From contig NC_133658.1 in NCBI RefSeq assembly GCF_037893015.1, positions 632,887,354-632,951,353 of the forward strand: a stretch of DNA of 64,000 bases, written 5' to 3'. This document shows positions 41,369-53,090 of the stretch, piece by piece. The notes beneath the pieces were generated by a model. The model saw only the letters and a list, made by a program, of their open reading frames with translations, ran no database searches and was not told the origin of the DNA. How positions within the stretch are numbered: position 1 is the stretch's first letter; each line of letters starts with the position of its first letter. The translations under genes were made by a program, and so were the position numbers. This DNA comes from Macrotis lagotis (lineage: Eukaryota; Chordata; Mammalia; Peramelemorphia; Peramelidae).

Positions 41369-43193
41369 AAAAAAGTAAATTCATATGGAGAAATAAAATG
41401 TTAAGAATTTCCAGGAGCTTAACGAAAAAAAAAGTGCAAAAGAAGGTGGCTTAGCCCTACCTGATCTAAAATTATATTAGAAAGCATCAGTCATCAAAAC
41501 TCTTTGGTATTGGCTAAGAAATAGAATGGTGGACCAGTGGAATAGACTAGGTGTAAAAGCAGGAGATAATTATAGTAACCTGCTGTTTGATAAACCCAAA
41601 GAGTCTGGCCATTGGGATAAAAACTCCCTATTTGATAAAAACTGCTGGGATAATTGGAAGTTAGTATGGAAGAAACTTAGATTAGACCAACACCTCACAT
41701 GCTTTACCAAGATAAGATCCAAATGGTTAAAGGACTTAGACATAAAAAAAACAATACTATAAGCAAATTAGAAGATCAAGGACTAGTTTACCTGTCAGAT
41801 CTATGGAAAGGGGAGCAGTTTATGACTAAGGAAGAGTTGGAGCACATCACCAAAAACCAATTAGATGATCTCAATTACATTAAATTAAAAAAGCTTTTAC
41901 ATAGATAAAACCACTGTAACCAAGATCAAAAGAAATGTAGTAAATTGGGAAACAATCTTTACAACTAATGATTCTGAAAAAAGGACTCATTTCTAAAATA
42001 TACAGAGAATTGAGTCATATTTTTAAAACAAAAAGCCATTCCCCAATTGACAAATGGTCAAAGGATATGCAAAGTCAATTTACAGATGAGGAGATCAAAG
42101 TATTTCATAGCCATATGAAAAAAATGCTCTAAATCATTAATTATTAGAGAAATGCAAATTAAAGCTTCTCTGAGGTACCACCTCACACCTCTCAGATTGG
42201 CCAATATGACCAGAAAGGGTAATGATCATTGTTGGAAGGGATGTGGGAAATCTTGGACACTATTACACTGTTGGTGGAGCTGTGAACTCATCCAACCCTT
42301 CTGGAGAGTTATTTGCAACTATGACCAAAGGGCAACAAAAATGTGCTTGTCCTTTGACCCAGCAATACCACTACTGGGTCTATATCCTGAAGAGATGATG
42401 AAAAAGGGCAAAATCATTACTTGTACAAAAATATTTATAGCAGCCCTATTTGTAGTGGCAGAGAATTGGAAATCAAGTAAATGTCCTTCAATTGTGGAAT
42501 GGCTTAACAAACTGTAGTATATGTATGTCATGGAACACTATGTTCTATTTGAAACCAGGAGGGACAGGATTTCAGGGAAGCCTGGAGGGATTTGCATGTA
42601 CTGATGCTGAGTGAGATGACCAGAACCAGAAAAGCACTGGGAGTGATGTTCAACCTTGAAGGAATGGCTCATTCCATCAGTGCAACAATCAGGAACAATT
42701 TGGGGCTGTCTGCAAAGGAGAGTGCCATCTGTATCCAGATAAGGAGCTGTGGAGTTTGAACAAAATTCAAGGACTATTCCCTTTAATTTAGAAAAAAAAA
42801 ACAGCTATCTTATTGTCTGATCTTGTTACCTCTTAGAATTCTAGTCTCTTATCTAAGGATATCATTTCTCTCTCATCACACCCAATTTTGATCAAGGTAC
42901 AACATGGAAACAAAGCAAAGGCTAATAGATTGCTTTCAATGGTGGGTTGGGTGGAGGGAAGTAAGGTTGGGGGGAAAATTGTAAAACTCAAATAATATCC
43001 TTTTTTTTTTTAGGTTTTGTGCAAGGCAAGTGGGGTTAAGTGGTTTGCCTATGGCCACAGAGCTAGGTAATTGTTAAGTGTCTGAGACCAGATTTGAACC
43101 CAGGTCCTCCTGACTCCAGGGCCAGTGCTTTATCCACTGTGCCACCTAGCTGCCCCTCAAATAATATCTTTAATGAAAATTAATTTATAAATA
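41369..43193 (+). mobile_element. L1-C, 5'-truncated L1, close relative of the L1-B 3' part
   Basis: It begins at the ORF2 codons for SKFIWRNK (equivalent to 34,751 in L1-B) right after the HAL1-B A tail. It contains the C-terminal frame 42,152-42,517 (CWKGCGKSWTLLHCWWSC) and a 3' UTR holding a SINE, and ends at about 43,193 against the L1-B 3' TSD. Identity with L1-B is high, roughly 95% by eye. At 41,500 it has 'aaaactctttggtattggct' uninterrupted, the empty counterpart of the HAL1-A site. Confidence 0.85.
42987..43168 (-). repeat. Marsupial SINE in the L1-C 3' UTR, 13 bp TSDs, minus strand
   Basis: The SINE body is about 43,000-43,155. Flanks 42,987-42,999 and 43,156-43,168 are identical (ctcaaataatatc). 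Confidence 0.93.
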
Positions 43194-43350
43194 AAATAAC
43201 TTATCTGTTTACATGTCTATCAAAATATGTATGTACAATGCTAATTTGACTGCCAATGGGAGTGGGGGTGGGAAGGGAGGGTAGAAGGAAATTTTGTAAC
43301 TTAAAAACATATGTGTACATAAGAATGAAAATAAATAAAGAAATAAAAAT
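43194..43350 (+). mobile_element. Old L1 3' UTR, second part (continuation of 28,667-29,703)
   Basis: 'atctatcaaaatatgtatgt'-like sequence and 'aattttgtaacttaaaaaca' match the 3' end of the L1 at 20,690-20,835 and complete the element split at 29,703. An A-rich tail runs to about 43,350. Confidence 0.82.
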
Positions 43351-43489
43351 AAATAAATTCAGATATTAACATTTGGATAAAACAAATCTCTGTTTGAATA
43401 AGGCAGTACCCATTCACTGATTAAGGTGAAGAAGAAATAAATGAAGCAAAGAATAAACAACAAAAATTCCTATTTGTTTAAGAAATAAC

Positions 43490-43640
43490 AAGGATAGATT
43501 GGTGGCACAGTGGATAGAGCACTGACCCTAGAGTCAGGAGGACCTGGGTTCAAATTTGCCCTCAGACACTTAATAATTATTTAGCTGGGTGACCTTGGGC
43601 AAGTCATTTAATCCCACTGTTGAAAAAAATAAATAATGAC
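43490..43640 (+). repeat. Marsupial tRNA-derived SINE
   Basis: 'ggtggcacagtggatagagc', 'gagtcaggaggacctgggtt', 'cagacacttaataattattt', then an A-rich tail. Moderately diverged. Confidence 0.9.
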
Positions 43641-43789
43641 TGTCATCCTGGGGAAAGCACCTGAGTGCCTCAGGAAACTCAATAAGTTATAAATAGCAGA
43701 GCTTCAGTGATTCTTCGATGGAGCTTCTCATGCTATTGAAATGACAGATTTACATTATTATAGTAAAATAAAAATAATATACTAAGTTT

Positions 43790-44015
43790 AACACTCATAA
43801 AATGCCTTATACTTTTTAAAAAGCTTTATAAACATTACTTTATTTGAGATTTATTTTAACCCCATGGAATAGGTATTTTATGTAATATAGTTTAACAGTA
43901 GAAGAAACTAAAGTTAATTGACTTATCATGGTCACATTCCTAGTAAGTGTTAGTCAGGACTCATATATGGTTTCTCTGCTTTCTAAGCCAGTAATCTTGA
44001 CTTCCATAGTGTTTC
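43790..44015 (-). repeat. MIR/THER1-like SINE, minus strand
   Basis: 'aagctttataaacattactt', 'agtagaagaaactaaagtta' and 'cctagtaagtgttagtcagg' are the reversed MIR order. Strongly diverged. Confidence 0.6.
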
Positions 44016-44434
44016 TTTGACTTTAAAATATTTTTTGTTGCATGGATTATTTAAACAAGTTCAGAAATTATCCATGGACCACTGAGATACCATATGCTAC
44101 CACTTGCCAAGATAGAGAAAGGCTATTAGAATGAATGAAAAGAACAATACTTTGTTTCATAAAAACTAATGATGTAATATTTTACTGTTATCAAATACCA
44201 TAAAAAATTATTCATTCATCACAGAAAGAAAATTACAACTAACCTGATCTTCCTTGAGGCCCCTTCAAATACATTTTTTGAAAATCAGTTCCCATAAATA
44301 TTCATTCTATGATCTCTCCTATAAGAGATATTTATTATGTGTATATTCATATGATTATGATGCATGGAGACTGTCTTTGTGTTATGTGAATACCCTAATT
44401 TATATACCCTAGAGAAGGGGAATCTTAACTTGTG

Positions 44435-44436
<2 letters not shown>

Positions 44437-44484
<48 letters not shown>

Positions 44485-44496
44485 TGTGTGTGTGTG
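44437..44496 (+). repeat. (GT)n microsatellite
   Basis: About 28 GT units with one TTT interruption. Confidence 0.97.
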
Positions 44497-45114
44497 AGAT
44501 GAAACCCTTTGAGGGTATAAAGGGGCCTATGTACCTTTCTCAGAAAAATCTATTTTTAAATGCAAAGAATAAAATCTACTAGATGATTACAAAAGAAACT
44601 ATTTATATTGGAGGATAAATGAAACTATTTTTCCCATTTGAGCTCATGGAACTTTAGTAATCAATCTACAGACCCCATGAACTTAAGGCTAAGAACCCCT
44701 GTCTAACATTTGAAACTAATCAAATGATACTTATTTTCTGCAAGTTTCCAGTTACAGAAGTTCTTGTTGATTATTCTGAATTATTTCAAGGCTATCGTGG
44801 GAATCAGGATATATACCAAGGAAGAAGTTGAAGGGCAACATCCAGTACCTTCATATGTGTTTCTTTGGGCCATTCTAAAAATTCTGATGGACTTAAGGGG
44901 AGTCTTGAAGTACTTAGATGTCACAGGGCTTTGGTAGAGATTTTGATTCTAGAATATTATATAACTAAAGGAAAATCACATTAAATAGTATTAAACCATA
45001 TTTGTTTAGAAATATTATCTGTCTTTAAGTAGTTGAAAGGCTGTCTTATGGAAGATGTATCAGACTTGCTGTGTTTGGCTGCAGGGACCAGGAAAAGGAA
45101 CAATGGATAGCAAT

Positions 45115-45290
45115 TGCAGGGAGGTAAATTTAAATTTAATATTAAAAAAAAACTTTCTAATATTTATAAGTTTACAAAAGTGAAATGGGCTACCTAAGGA
45201 AGTTTTGGGCTTCTTCCCACATTACCCTGCATTAGATGTCTTCAAGCTAAGGTTAGATGACCAACTCTACATTACAGTGACATTCATCTT
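45115..45290 (+). repeat. CR1/L3 LINE 3' end fragment
   Basis: 'ggaggtaaatttaaatttaa', 'acaaaagtgaaatgggctac', 'agatgtcttcaagctaaggt' and 'tagatgaccaactct' follow the CR1-type 3' end (gaatgggctgcctcgggaggt... gtcttcaagcagaggctggatgac). An ancient copy. Confidence 0.65.
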
Positions 45291-46135
45291 GTTAAAGTTG
45301 GTGAGTGCTTCCTGTTTCACTCTTCATTATCTTTGTGCTAGCTGCCTTGCTTTTCCTCATGTCAATATAATACTCAATGGTTTCACTGACACTATAAATT
45401 TCTAAACAAAAATATAGTCATTACTCCTGGGGAAAGAACAACATTTAAATTCTTTCCACTGTGCAATTTTGTCTCAAAAGGTGATAAATCTGTTGTGGTT
45501 ATATTATTCCCTTGGCAAATCTTCCAGGTAGTCTCTGGCCATAGGTGATCTTCCTGATCACCTAATGGGTTACACAAAAAATCACCCATGCAGAGGAGGG
45601 GGCCATCAGACTTGGTAGAGAGATTTACAGTACCAAGATTTCACAAGTTGCCATACTCTGCTGGGTTGACCAAAAAATCTAGAAAGCCTTTTAAACTTGC
45701 TTTGTGACTTGACTCATTCTTTCTGTGAGGGATGCAGCAGATTTAATATGGAAAGAGTCAGTGATACAACTGTTATAGATGGTCCTAGAATATTCAGTGG
45801 GAAGTAATTTGCTGAGTTTATACCTTTCTTCTTCTTCCTAAGGAAGTCCAAACATTCCCTTCCCCCACTTCTAAGGGTAGGAAACTATCAGTAGTGATGT
45901 CAGATCATTATTCATCTGCAATTTATGAAACTTGGAAAATACAAATTGTTCAGCAGCTAGAAATATCTCAGGAGACTTTTAATATACACAGGTATAAGAA
46001 CTATATTCTCAGAAAATATTCAGGCATGCAAGACTCTTTAACCTGGTTTCATAGAGAAAGGACGTTTTTGTAGTCAGGAGACAGGAGATAAGATGGAGGA
46101 TTATACTTTGTCTTTTCCACTTAGATTATAAGGGA
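45291..46135. other. Interval without assignable feature
   Basis: No gene, RNA gene or nameable repeat was seen. Confidence 0.4.
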
Positions 46136-46137
46136 AA

Positions 46138-46245
46138 CTTTGGGTGTTTTGGGTTCATCTTGATTTTACAGATTAGAAAACTGAGACGCAGGGAGGTTAA
46201 TGACTCTCCCAAGTCACATAATATCAGAAACAAATAGACTCATTT
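46138..46245 (-). repeat. MIR-like SINE core, minus strand
   Basis: 'ttttacagattagaaaactg', 'agacgcagggaggttaatga' and 'cccaagtcacataatatcag' are the reversed MIR core. Confidence 0.65.
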
Positions 46246-48340
46246 TTTTCACTTATTGTAAGTGGTATTTTTGATAGGATGCAAATTCTCTGGTTTTCTA
46301 AATGGATCATTATAGAACATGTCCATTTAGGGTCTCTTCCAACTCCAAATCTATGTATTGCTTCCTACACTTCTCTTGGGTATGCTCCCATTCTCAGTTT
46401 GAGGCTCTAGAGATGGTCAATTTCCTTTTATTATAAAACTTATTAACTATAGCAGTTATTTCATATATGTTACCTTCAAGGGCCCAAATATCAATCAGAA
46501 GACTCTATCGTCACCATCTTTATAAGCACACTGATTCCCAGAATGATTTTGCTGATATTGCTTCTAAATGTCTTCATCAACAATATTGTGCAAAATGATT
46601 ATATTTTTCTTTAGGCCTTGCTAGAATGTAGAAAAAAGGGAAGTTTCTTCAGTCTTTAGGAGTTAGCTTGCTCCACCCCCCACTTGCTTCCTAACCACAC
46701 ATTTACCTTTTTAAATCAGAGAGGCAAAAAAAAATCTATGTAGATGTATAGTGTTCGAAAATGAGTAAATACATCTCTACAATAATTGATACTGTTGACT
46801 ATACAAGGAAATTTCTAACAGTTGAGTAATGAAGTGACGTGTGAACTTTATCTTCTCAGGAAGTGGTTTCATTTAGATGCTAGTTTCTTTTTTTTTTTGG
46901 CACTGCCCTAAAATTAAGAAGGATTGACACAGGCCTCCCTCTTTCAACATGTGACTTTACTCTTTTCCGTTTTTGTTGAAAGAGTTATTAACTGCTACAA
47001 GTTGATGGCAATTTCAATAACAAGGAGTCACTCCTGAGAAGGTAAGAAAGTTTTGACTTTACCTTGCTCGGAAAAATCTTCTCATTTGAGGAAGAATAAC
47101 AGATTATGATAGTTGCAATATATATATATCTTTGTAGAAAGTGCTTTAGCCAATGATTATACTAGTGCATTTTCTTTTGTGTGAAAAAGTATATCCTGTA
47201 TAATTTGTTTTGGTCAAATTGCATGTAGTAAAATACATCATGGAGATTAGATTAAAGTAAATTTTATGAGATAAGATCTAATGAACTATATATATATATA
47301 TATATATACGTGTGTATATATATATTTACACATATATTTACAAGCACATTTTTGTACAAAACATGGCTTATAAACATGTTTAATGGTTTCATTGAAAATA
47401 TGTGATATTACAGCTTGATAATGTAACTGGGGGACAATCATATTGTAGGAAAAAATTAATTCTGACTTATATTCAGAGAATGGTATCTAGGCCATGAACA
47501 TACAATCAAGGCCAGCTTTAGAGCCCTTAAAAATCATTAAGAAATTTTTTTTTGCTCTTCATATGGAAAAAAAAATCATCTTATAAAGCAGCTAGGGAAA
47601 CCATTTGCTAAAAAATACCAAAGAATGATTTTCCATCAATAGTTGATCCTTTATATTTTTAAGAGAAAAAAAGAGAAATATATAGATTTCTAGTTTATAT
47701 GCAAACTTTTCAGTGATAAATGTTAGTAAGAGTACAATCCACAATAAGTAAATGGATTAAGAGAGGTTAAGGAGATAAGAAGCAAATTATAGATACCTTT
47801 CAACTAAATCAAAAGGTTGACTTTATAAACCTTAAAATACAATATAAATGTTATCTCCATATATTCTGTTATTTGACTGATTTATTTAGATGCTCATATC
47901 TCAGGTACAAAGGGTAATTATTAAGGTATAAACTGACTTGAAAAAACGTATTTTAATCATGTTTAATTTTAAAGGAAGAAGAGTGTTAAAATAACGAATG
48001 TTGTAATGTATGTTGGCATAGTATTAGAAGCAAGATGAGAATTAAAACAAAAACAACAACAAAACATGAACCATGTGTAGGCCAGTATTTTCATAAAATT
48101 TGAGATATCAATTTAATTATGGTTTTTGAAAAGAATTCTAATAGACATAAATGTAAAAGACTTACCTGTGGGTCCAAAAAATTGGCTTCATACATACAAG
48201 GAAAGACAAGGTAGTTTTTTCTGAAAATGGTCAGTAGACTTTCACACTTTATGCATATTATGAAATAGAAGGGGGGAAAATTAACAGAATCCTGGGGTGA
48301 AGAAGTAAAATTTTAGAGAAAAAGTAAATGGTGATCTCAC
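46246..48340. other. Low-repeat interval with one candidate non-coding exon
   Basis: Little of this can be tied to a repeat. At 46,854-46,865 'tctcaggaagtggtt' holds an ETS-type AGGAAGTG box, and 'gagaaggtaagaaag' at 47,036-47,050 is a strong 5' splice-site match (GT at 47,042). A short untranslated first exon is possible but unproven. A TA-rich microsatellite lies near 47,288-47,330. Confidence 0.25.
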
Positions 48341-48344
48341 TATA

Positions 48345-48462
48345 CACTCATAGCTAGAGTGTTATGTTCAAGTCTTGGTACATTTTAGGAAGAATACTTT
48401 TAAGTTGAAAAACATCAAAAGAAGGTAACTAAGCAGGTGGTAAGTCCATGTCTAATGAAGAT
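48345..48462 (+). repeat. CR1/L3 LINE reverse-transcriptase fragment
   Basis: 'gtgttatgttcaagtcttgg', 'acattttaggaagaatactt' and 'catcaaaagaaggtaactaa' follow the CR1/L3 segment encoding the ...FWxPHFxKD..LExVQRRATK region. It is too decayed to translate cleanly. Confidence 0.6.
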
Positions 48463-49465
48463 TGTATTAATCCACTTTCTCATGATCTTGTGGCTTAAAG
48501 CTTCTTATTAAGTGTCTACTATATATGAAATATTTTAAATTAAAGTTTTGTGACTTCTTAAATATATTGTATCTTTTTCAGATACTAATTTTAGTGACAA
48601 TCACTAAAATTATCATTATATTTGTTTGTGTGGCTATCTCTGGAGGAAGGCCCTTGATGAATTATTTTTTTAGACTACAAAATAGAAGCATGACCTTTAT
48701 AGAACAATTATTTTCTTTCTCTTAATCTCAGATTGTTTAGTACTATATGAATATTTTCTGAAGTTGTTCAATTTCAGAAAGTCAAAATGATCATATGCAC
48801 CTAAGGAATACCATGCTATTAATGCCTAAGTTAACCTCTTGTAGGGTAAAATAATTGTGAAAAAATATAGATTAGTTCACAGGCATTTCACATTATTAGT
48901 TAAACAAGTGTTAGAAGGCATTGAGTTATTCATTTTTGTAATTGATAGTATCTCTAATTTTATTTCTGCCTTTTCAAAAAATCAAGTTGTATCTTTAATA
49001 TTTCATTTTTATAGCTATAAGAATAAAAAGTAAAACAAGTCTAAAAAAGGTTTAATCCAGATAATTACATTTGTTTGGGTAATGCACTGGTTTTGTGTTG
49101 TTTGTTTTTCCCTGACATAATAAAATAGATGAAGTATTAAATACAATATTTGATTAAGAGTTGCTCTGGGATTTAAAAAGACCTACCTCTGACACCTCTA
49201 GGCCCTGTGATAAGTGGGTAACTCATGTCATTAGCCCAGACAATTTTCTTAAGAGTTTTAAGTTGCAGAACAGGTGCCAATTTTCATACAGAAATTCTCT
49301 CAGTGATGGTACCTATAGCAAAATTACCACAGATACAATTTAAATAAGTTAAAATTAAATGGAATGAATAAATATTCATAGAAACATTCTGAGCATGGTT
49401 TGGACATTAAAAATGTAAATACATCAGAAATTTTTGAGGTATATGACTTGACATGCAACCCCACA
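48463..49465. other. Interval without assignable feature
   Basis: AT-rich. The 66-codon frame at 48,525-48,725 is hydrophobic but has no recognisable relative, and I do not regard it as a gene. Confidence 0.4.
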
Positions 49466-49469
49466 CATA

Positions 49470-49515
<46 letters not shown>
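49470..49515 (+). repeat. (AC)n microsatellite
   Basis: About 22 AC units. Confidence 0.97.
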
Positions 49516-49519
<4 letters not shown>

Positions 49520-49604
49520 ATAGTGATTGTTCATTGCCTCATGACACTGTATGGTCTTTCATCCAAAGACTAGCCTGGGTAAGTTTGGAAATGATCATCA
49601 TTAG

Positions 49605-49790
49605 AAATTGACTATTAGGGGCAGCTAGGTAGTGTAGTGGATAAAGCACCAGCCCTGGAGTCAGGAGTACTAGGGTTCAAATCCCATCTCAGACACTTAA
49701 TAATTACCTAGCTGTGTGGCCTTTGGCAAGCCACTTAACCCCATTTGCCTTGCAAAAAAAAAAAAAAAACCCTAAAAAAATTGACCATAA
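49605..49790 (+). repeat. Marsupial tRNA-derived SINE, near full length, with TSDs
   Basis: The body starts at 49,618 (ggggcagctaggtagtgtag) and ends in an A-rich tail at about 49,777. It includes 'cagacacttaataattacct' and 'gccacttaaccccatttgcc'. Flanks 49,605-49,617 and 49,778-49,790 (aaattgactatta / aaattgaccataa) agree at 11 of 13. Confidence 0.95.
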
Positions 49791-50304
49791 GGTGATTATT
49801 TTTAGAAAGGTCATAGAAGCTCAATAAGGAGGCAGCAGATATTTAATTTCTTAATTTCTCTGGTTCTGATTTCTTCTGAAAAATGATGGAGCTGAACTCA
49901 ATAACTTCTTATGTCCCTTATGTTGTTAGAACTATAAACCCCTGATACAGAAAGATTTCAATTTTATGCCAATGGATAAAATGTCCGGGAGTATGATATC
50001 ATGCATCATGTCAAATTATTATATGAGTTCCTGAAAACTGGACTTTTATGGAAGTGGGGGATTGATGTTACTTAAAAAATGATGACATTTCTTTTTTTTT
50101 TAAAATGAAGACAGATCATTTTGTGCTGAGTGTATAAAATTGAAAATATGTAAAGTAGTTTGAATGAATTGAGGACAAGGAAGAGAAATTTTAGAATACC
50201 TTGATCCCCTTTTTTCAGTATAATTATGTAAAATTGTAATGGATTTCGAGGATAAAATATTGATTTTATTTATATTATAGAAAGAGAAGAACATAGAAAT
50301 AGAC

Positions 50305-50500
50305 CTGGAAGGAATCACAGAAGTCATTTATCACAATTGCCTCATTTTACAGATGAAGAAAGTGAGGCTCAATGAGATTAAACGATTTGTCCAAGGTCAT
50401 AGAGGTACACCAGAGATGGGATTTTAAAATAGGTCCTTTGAGTCAAGAGCTACTACTACTACTACTACTACTACTACTATTACTATTATTATCATTATTG
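50305..50500 (-). repeat. MIR-like SINE core followed by a CTA/TTA microsatellite
   Basis: 'cctcattttacagatgaaga' and 'ttgtccaaggtcatagaggt' are the reversed MIR core (50,320-50,445). A (CTA)n then (TTA)n array runs at 50,452-50,495. Confidence 0.75.
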
Positions 50501-50529
50501 CAACTAGTACTGATATCCAAATGTTATTT

Positions 50530-50655
50530 TGTTGTTTAATCATTTTCAGTCACGTTCAATTTTTCATGACCCCTTTTTGCAGTTTTCTTGACAAAAATCC
50601 TGGAATGCCATTTCCTTCTCCAATTCATTTTATAGATGAGGAAACTGAGGTAAAT
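50530..50655 (-). repeat. SINE with BovB/RTE-like head, minus strand, truncated
   Basis: 'cattttcagtcacgttcaat', 'gacccctttttgcagttttc' and 'gccatttccttctccaattc' place it in the same family as 7040-7262 and 57,615-57,885. Confidence 0.6.
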
Positions 50656-50699
50656 TTTATTTTCTTGTTAGTTGTGATATTCCAATAATTCATTCTAAT

Positions 50700-50950
50700 G
50701 GAAACAGACAGAAGGGAGGCACTGAGATCAGAGTTCTGAACCTGGATTCAGGAAGAGATCTGAACTGTCACTTGGCCTCAGACTTTTGCTGTGTGACCCT
50801 TAATTTGTATACCTCAGTTTCCTCAAATATAAAATGGGGATAATAATAATTATAATTATGTCTTAGTGTTGTTGTGAGGATAAAATGAAATATTTATTAA
50901 AATAATTGCAGAGAGCCTCATATATAGTAGGCATTTAATAAATACTTAAT
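50700..50950 (+). repeat. MIR/THER1-like SINE, near full length
   Basis: 'ggcctcagacttttgctgtg', 'tacctcagtttcctcaaata', 'taaaatggggataataataa' and 'tgttgtgaggataaaatgaa' lie in the order of a plus-strand MIR, ending with 'aggcatttaataaatac'. Confidence 0.8.
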
Positions 50951-51029
50951 TCTTTCCTTCCAGTGACAGAGACCTGATGCTGTATGAGAAAACTCATTCC
51001 ATTTTAGAACAGTTCTAATAATGAGAATG

Positions 51030-51720
51030 ATTTTCCATATATTGAACCAAATCGCCTCCTATCTATTTTTAACATTTGGTCCTATTTCTTTAGCCTAGCT
51101 GAATAAGCATAGGATGTTTGAAGAATATTATCATGATTCCTCCCACATCTACTTCCCCACTAATACCACCTAAAATTTTCTCTTCTCCAGGTTAAATAGA
51201 TTCAATTACTTTAACCAGTCCAAATTTGACAGGATTTTGACTTCCCTTACCATCCTAGCAATGCTCTCTTAGATACAAAACAGTTTTTCAGTGTTCCTTC
51301 TAAAATGTGATGCCCAGAACTGAATAAAATATTCCAGATGTAGTCTGTCTAGCTTATAAATGTATATTAAATGATTGCATTAGCTTTCCCCAAAAATATG
51401 TCAAATTAATTTTGATTAATATTAAGCTTGAGTTCAATTAAAGCCCTTACAATATTCAACTAAACTGCTGTCAAGCCATATTTCCTTTACCTTTATTTAT
51501 GCAGTGAAATGTTTTAACCTAAGTGTAGGGAAGTACATTTGTACCTGTTGCATTTGATCTTTCTACCTTTAGTCTGTTGTTACAGAGGGCTTTAATTCTT
51601 CTTTGGATCATGATTCTTCCATCCATACTATTGCTTACCATTCTTATTCCATGCTTTCTGAAAATTTGCTGAGTCTGTCTCCAAGCTTTCATCCAAGTTT
51701 GATCACAATATCAACCTATT
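51030..51720 (-). mobile_element. CR1/L3 LINE, reverse-transcriptase C-terminal region, minus strand
   Basis: The block 'ctaaaatgtgatgcccagaa', 'ctgaataaaatattccagat', 'gtagtctgtctagc' is the reverse complement of the CR1/L3 codons for VRPHLEYC..., preceded by 'tctcttctccaggttaaata' (LFSLEKRR) and followed by 'attgcattagctttccccaa' and 'attaagcttgagttcaatta'. About 0.7 kb of a very old element. No open frame survives. Confidence 0.75.
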
Positions 51721-51853
51721 TGAAGGGACAAGGATATCAAGGATCAAGGATTGAAAAGTTTGCTTGAATGAAAAGACTTTGGGGAAATAAGTGTGGGACT
51801 CAGCTAATACTTTGCAGAATTTGTACAGAATAAATGGGCTTCCCAGTGTGATA

Positions 51854-51881
51854 GACAGAGAGAGAGAGAGAGAGAGAGATA
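51854..51881 (+). repeat. (GA)n microsatellite
   Basis: About 13 GA units. Confidence 0.9.
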
Positions 51882-52065
51882 GTGTGGAATAGTTTCTAAA
51901 AAGTAGTAGATTTGGTCTGGTGACCTGAATTCTAATATAAGTATTGCTATGAATTAGCCCACTTAAATATCTCTATGTCTCTCATCTTCATTTGTAAATA
52001 GAGGGCATTAGATTGGATGACTTCTAAGGTTTTTTTTTCAAGCTCTTTCCATGATTTTGAGTCAT

Positions 52066-52112
<47 letters not shown>
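52066..52112 (+). repeat. (TA)n microsatellite
   Basis: About 20 TA units with CATA variants at the start. Confidence 0.95.
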
Positions 52113-52113
<1 letters not shown>

Positions 52114-52139
52114 CAGAGATAATAATGTTAAAGACAAAA

Positions 52140-53075
52140 AGGGGTCTTAGATATGTGAAAAATTGCCAGAGGTGATGTCAACAGGCCTTGAAAACAGCTT
52201 AATTAAGAGTCAGAGATATTGAGGGATTGAGAATGACTCTTAGGCTGTGAACTTGAGGGCTTGGGAAGATGGTATTGTTCTCTATAATAATAGGGAAGGT
52301 AGGAGAGGAAGAGTGTTTAGGGAGTAAAATAATGAGTTATTTTTTGAATGTATTGAGTTTATAATGTCTATTGGACATCCACTTATAGATGTCTGAAAGG
52401 AGATGTGAGATGGGAAGTCAACAGAGAGACAGAGGTAGAAAAAGTAAATATGAGATTCATCAGGTAATTAAATCTAAGGGAGCTGATGAGATCGCCAAGT
52501 AAAACAGAATGTAGGGGAGGGAGAAGAGGTTCTGGGATACAATCTTCAAGGACATCTATGTTTAGAATGTGTTCTCTAGAGTTAGGTCTAATAATAAAAA
52601 GGCAGAGAAGTAGTCAGGGAGGAGAAAAAATAAGGGAGAATGGTGTCCTGTAAACCTAGAAAGAAGAGATTTCAAAGAAAGCATGATCAAAAGTGTCAAA
52701 GCATGCAGAGAGGTCAAGGATAAAGAGGACAGAGAAAAGGCAACTAAGAGATTCCTGATAACTTTAGAGAGGGCACTTTTGGAGGAATGATAAAGTCAGA
52801 AGTCAGATTTTTAAGGGTCTAAGAAGAGAAGAGGAAGGAAAGCGGAGGTACATATTATAGATATCCTTTGGGAAGAGTTTAACTACAAAGGACACAAGAG
52901 TTATAGGAGCATATGGTGCAAGGGTCAAGTGAAGATTTTTTGAGGCTGGAATCAGTATGTCTGTAGGGAGTAGAAAAGTGACCAATGGAGAGGAATAGAT
53001 TGAAAATAAGTGATAATGGAGATACAAAGAGGACAATCTGTTGGAGGTGATGGGATAGAATGGCATCTCTTAAAA
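52140..53075 (-). mobile_element. L2 LINE, reverse-transcriptase region, minus strand
   Basis: On the minus strand from 53,066 the sequence follows the L2 reverse transcriptase. IPSNLLSSL-like and LSLIFNLFLSTG-like codons near 53,000 are followed by the FDTVDH block region ('gtgtcaaagcatgcagagag', 52,695) and 'gagctgatgagatcgccaag' (52,480). Next come the WM..NxLKLNxxKTE region ('atgagttattttttgaatgt', 52,335) and 'gtattgttctctataataat' (52,275). About 0.93 kb, frame broken throughout. Ancient. Confidence 0.82.
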
Positions 53076-53090
53076 AAAGTGGAAGGGCAG

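Noticed and set aside
44364-44582. Cys-Val repeat peptide
   Set aside because: Product of a (GT)n microsatellite.
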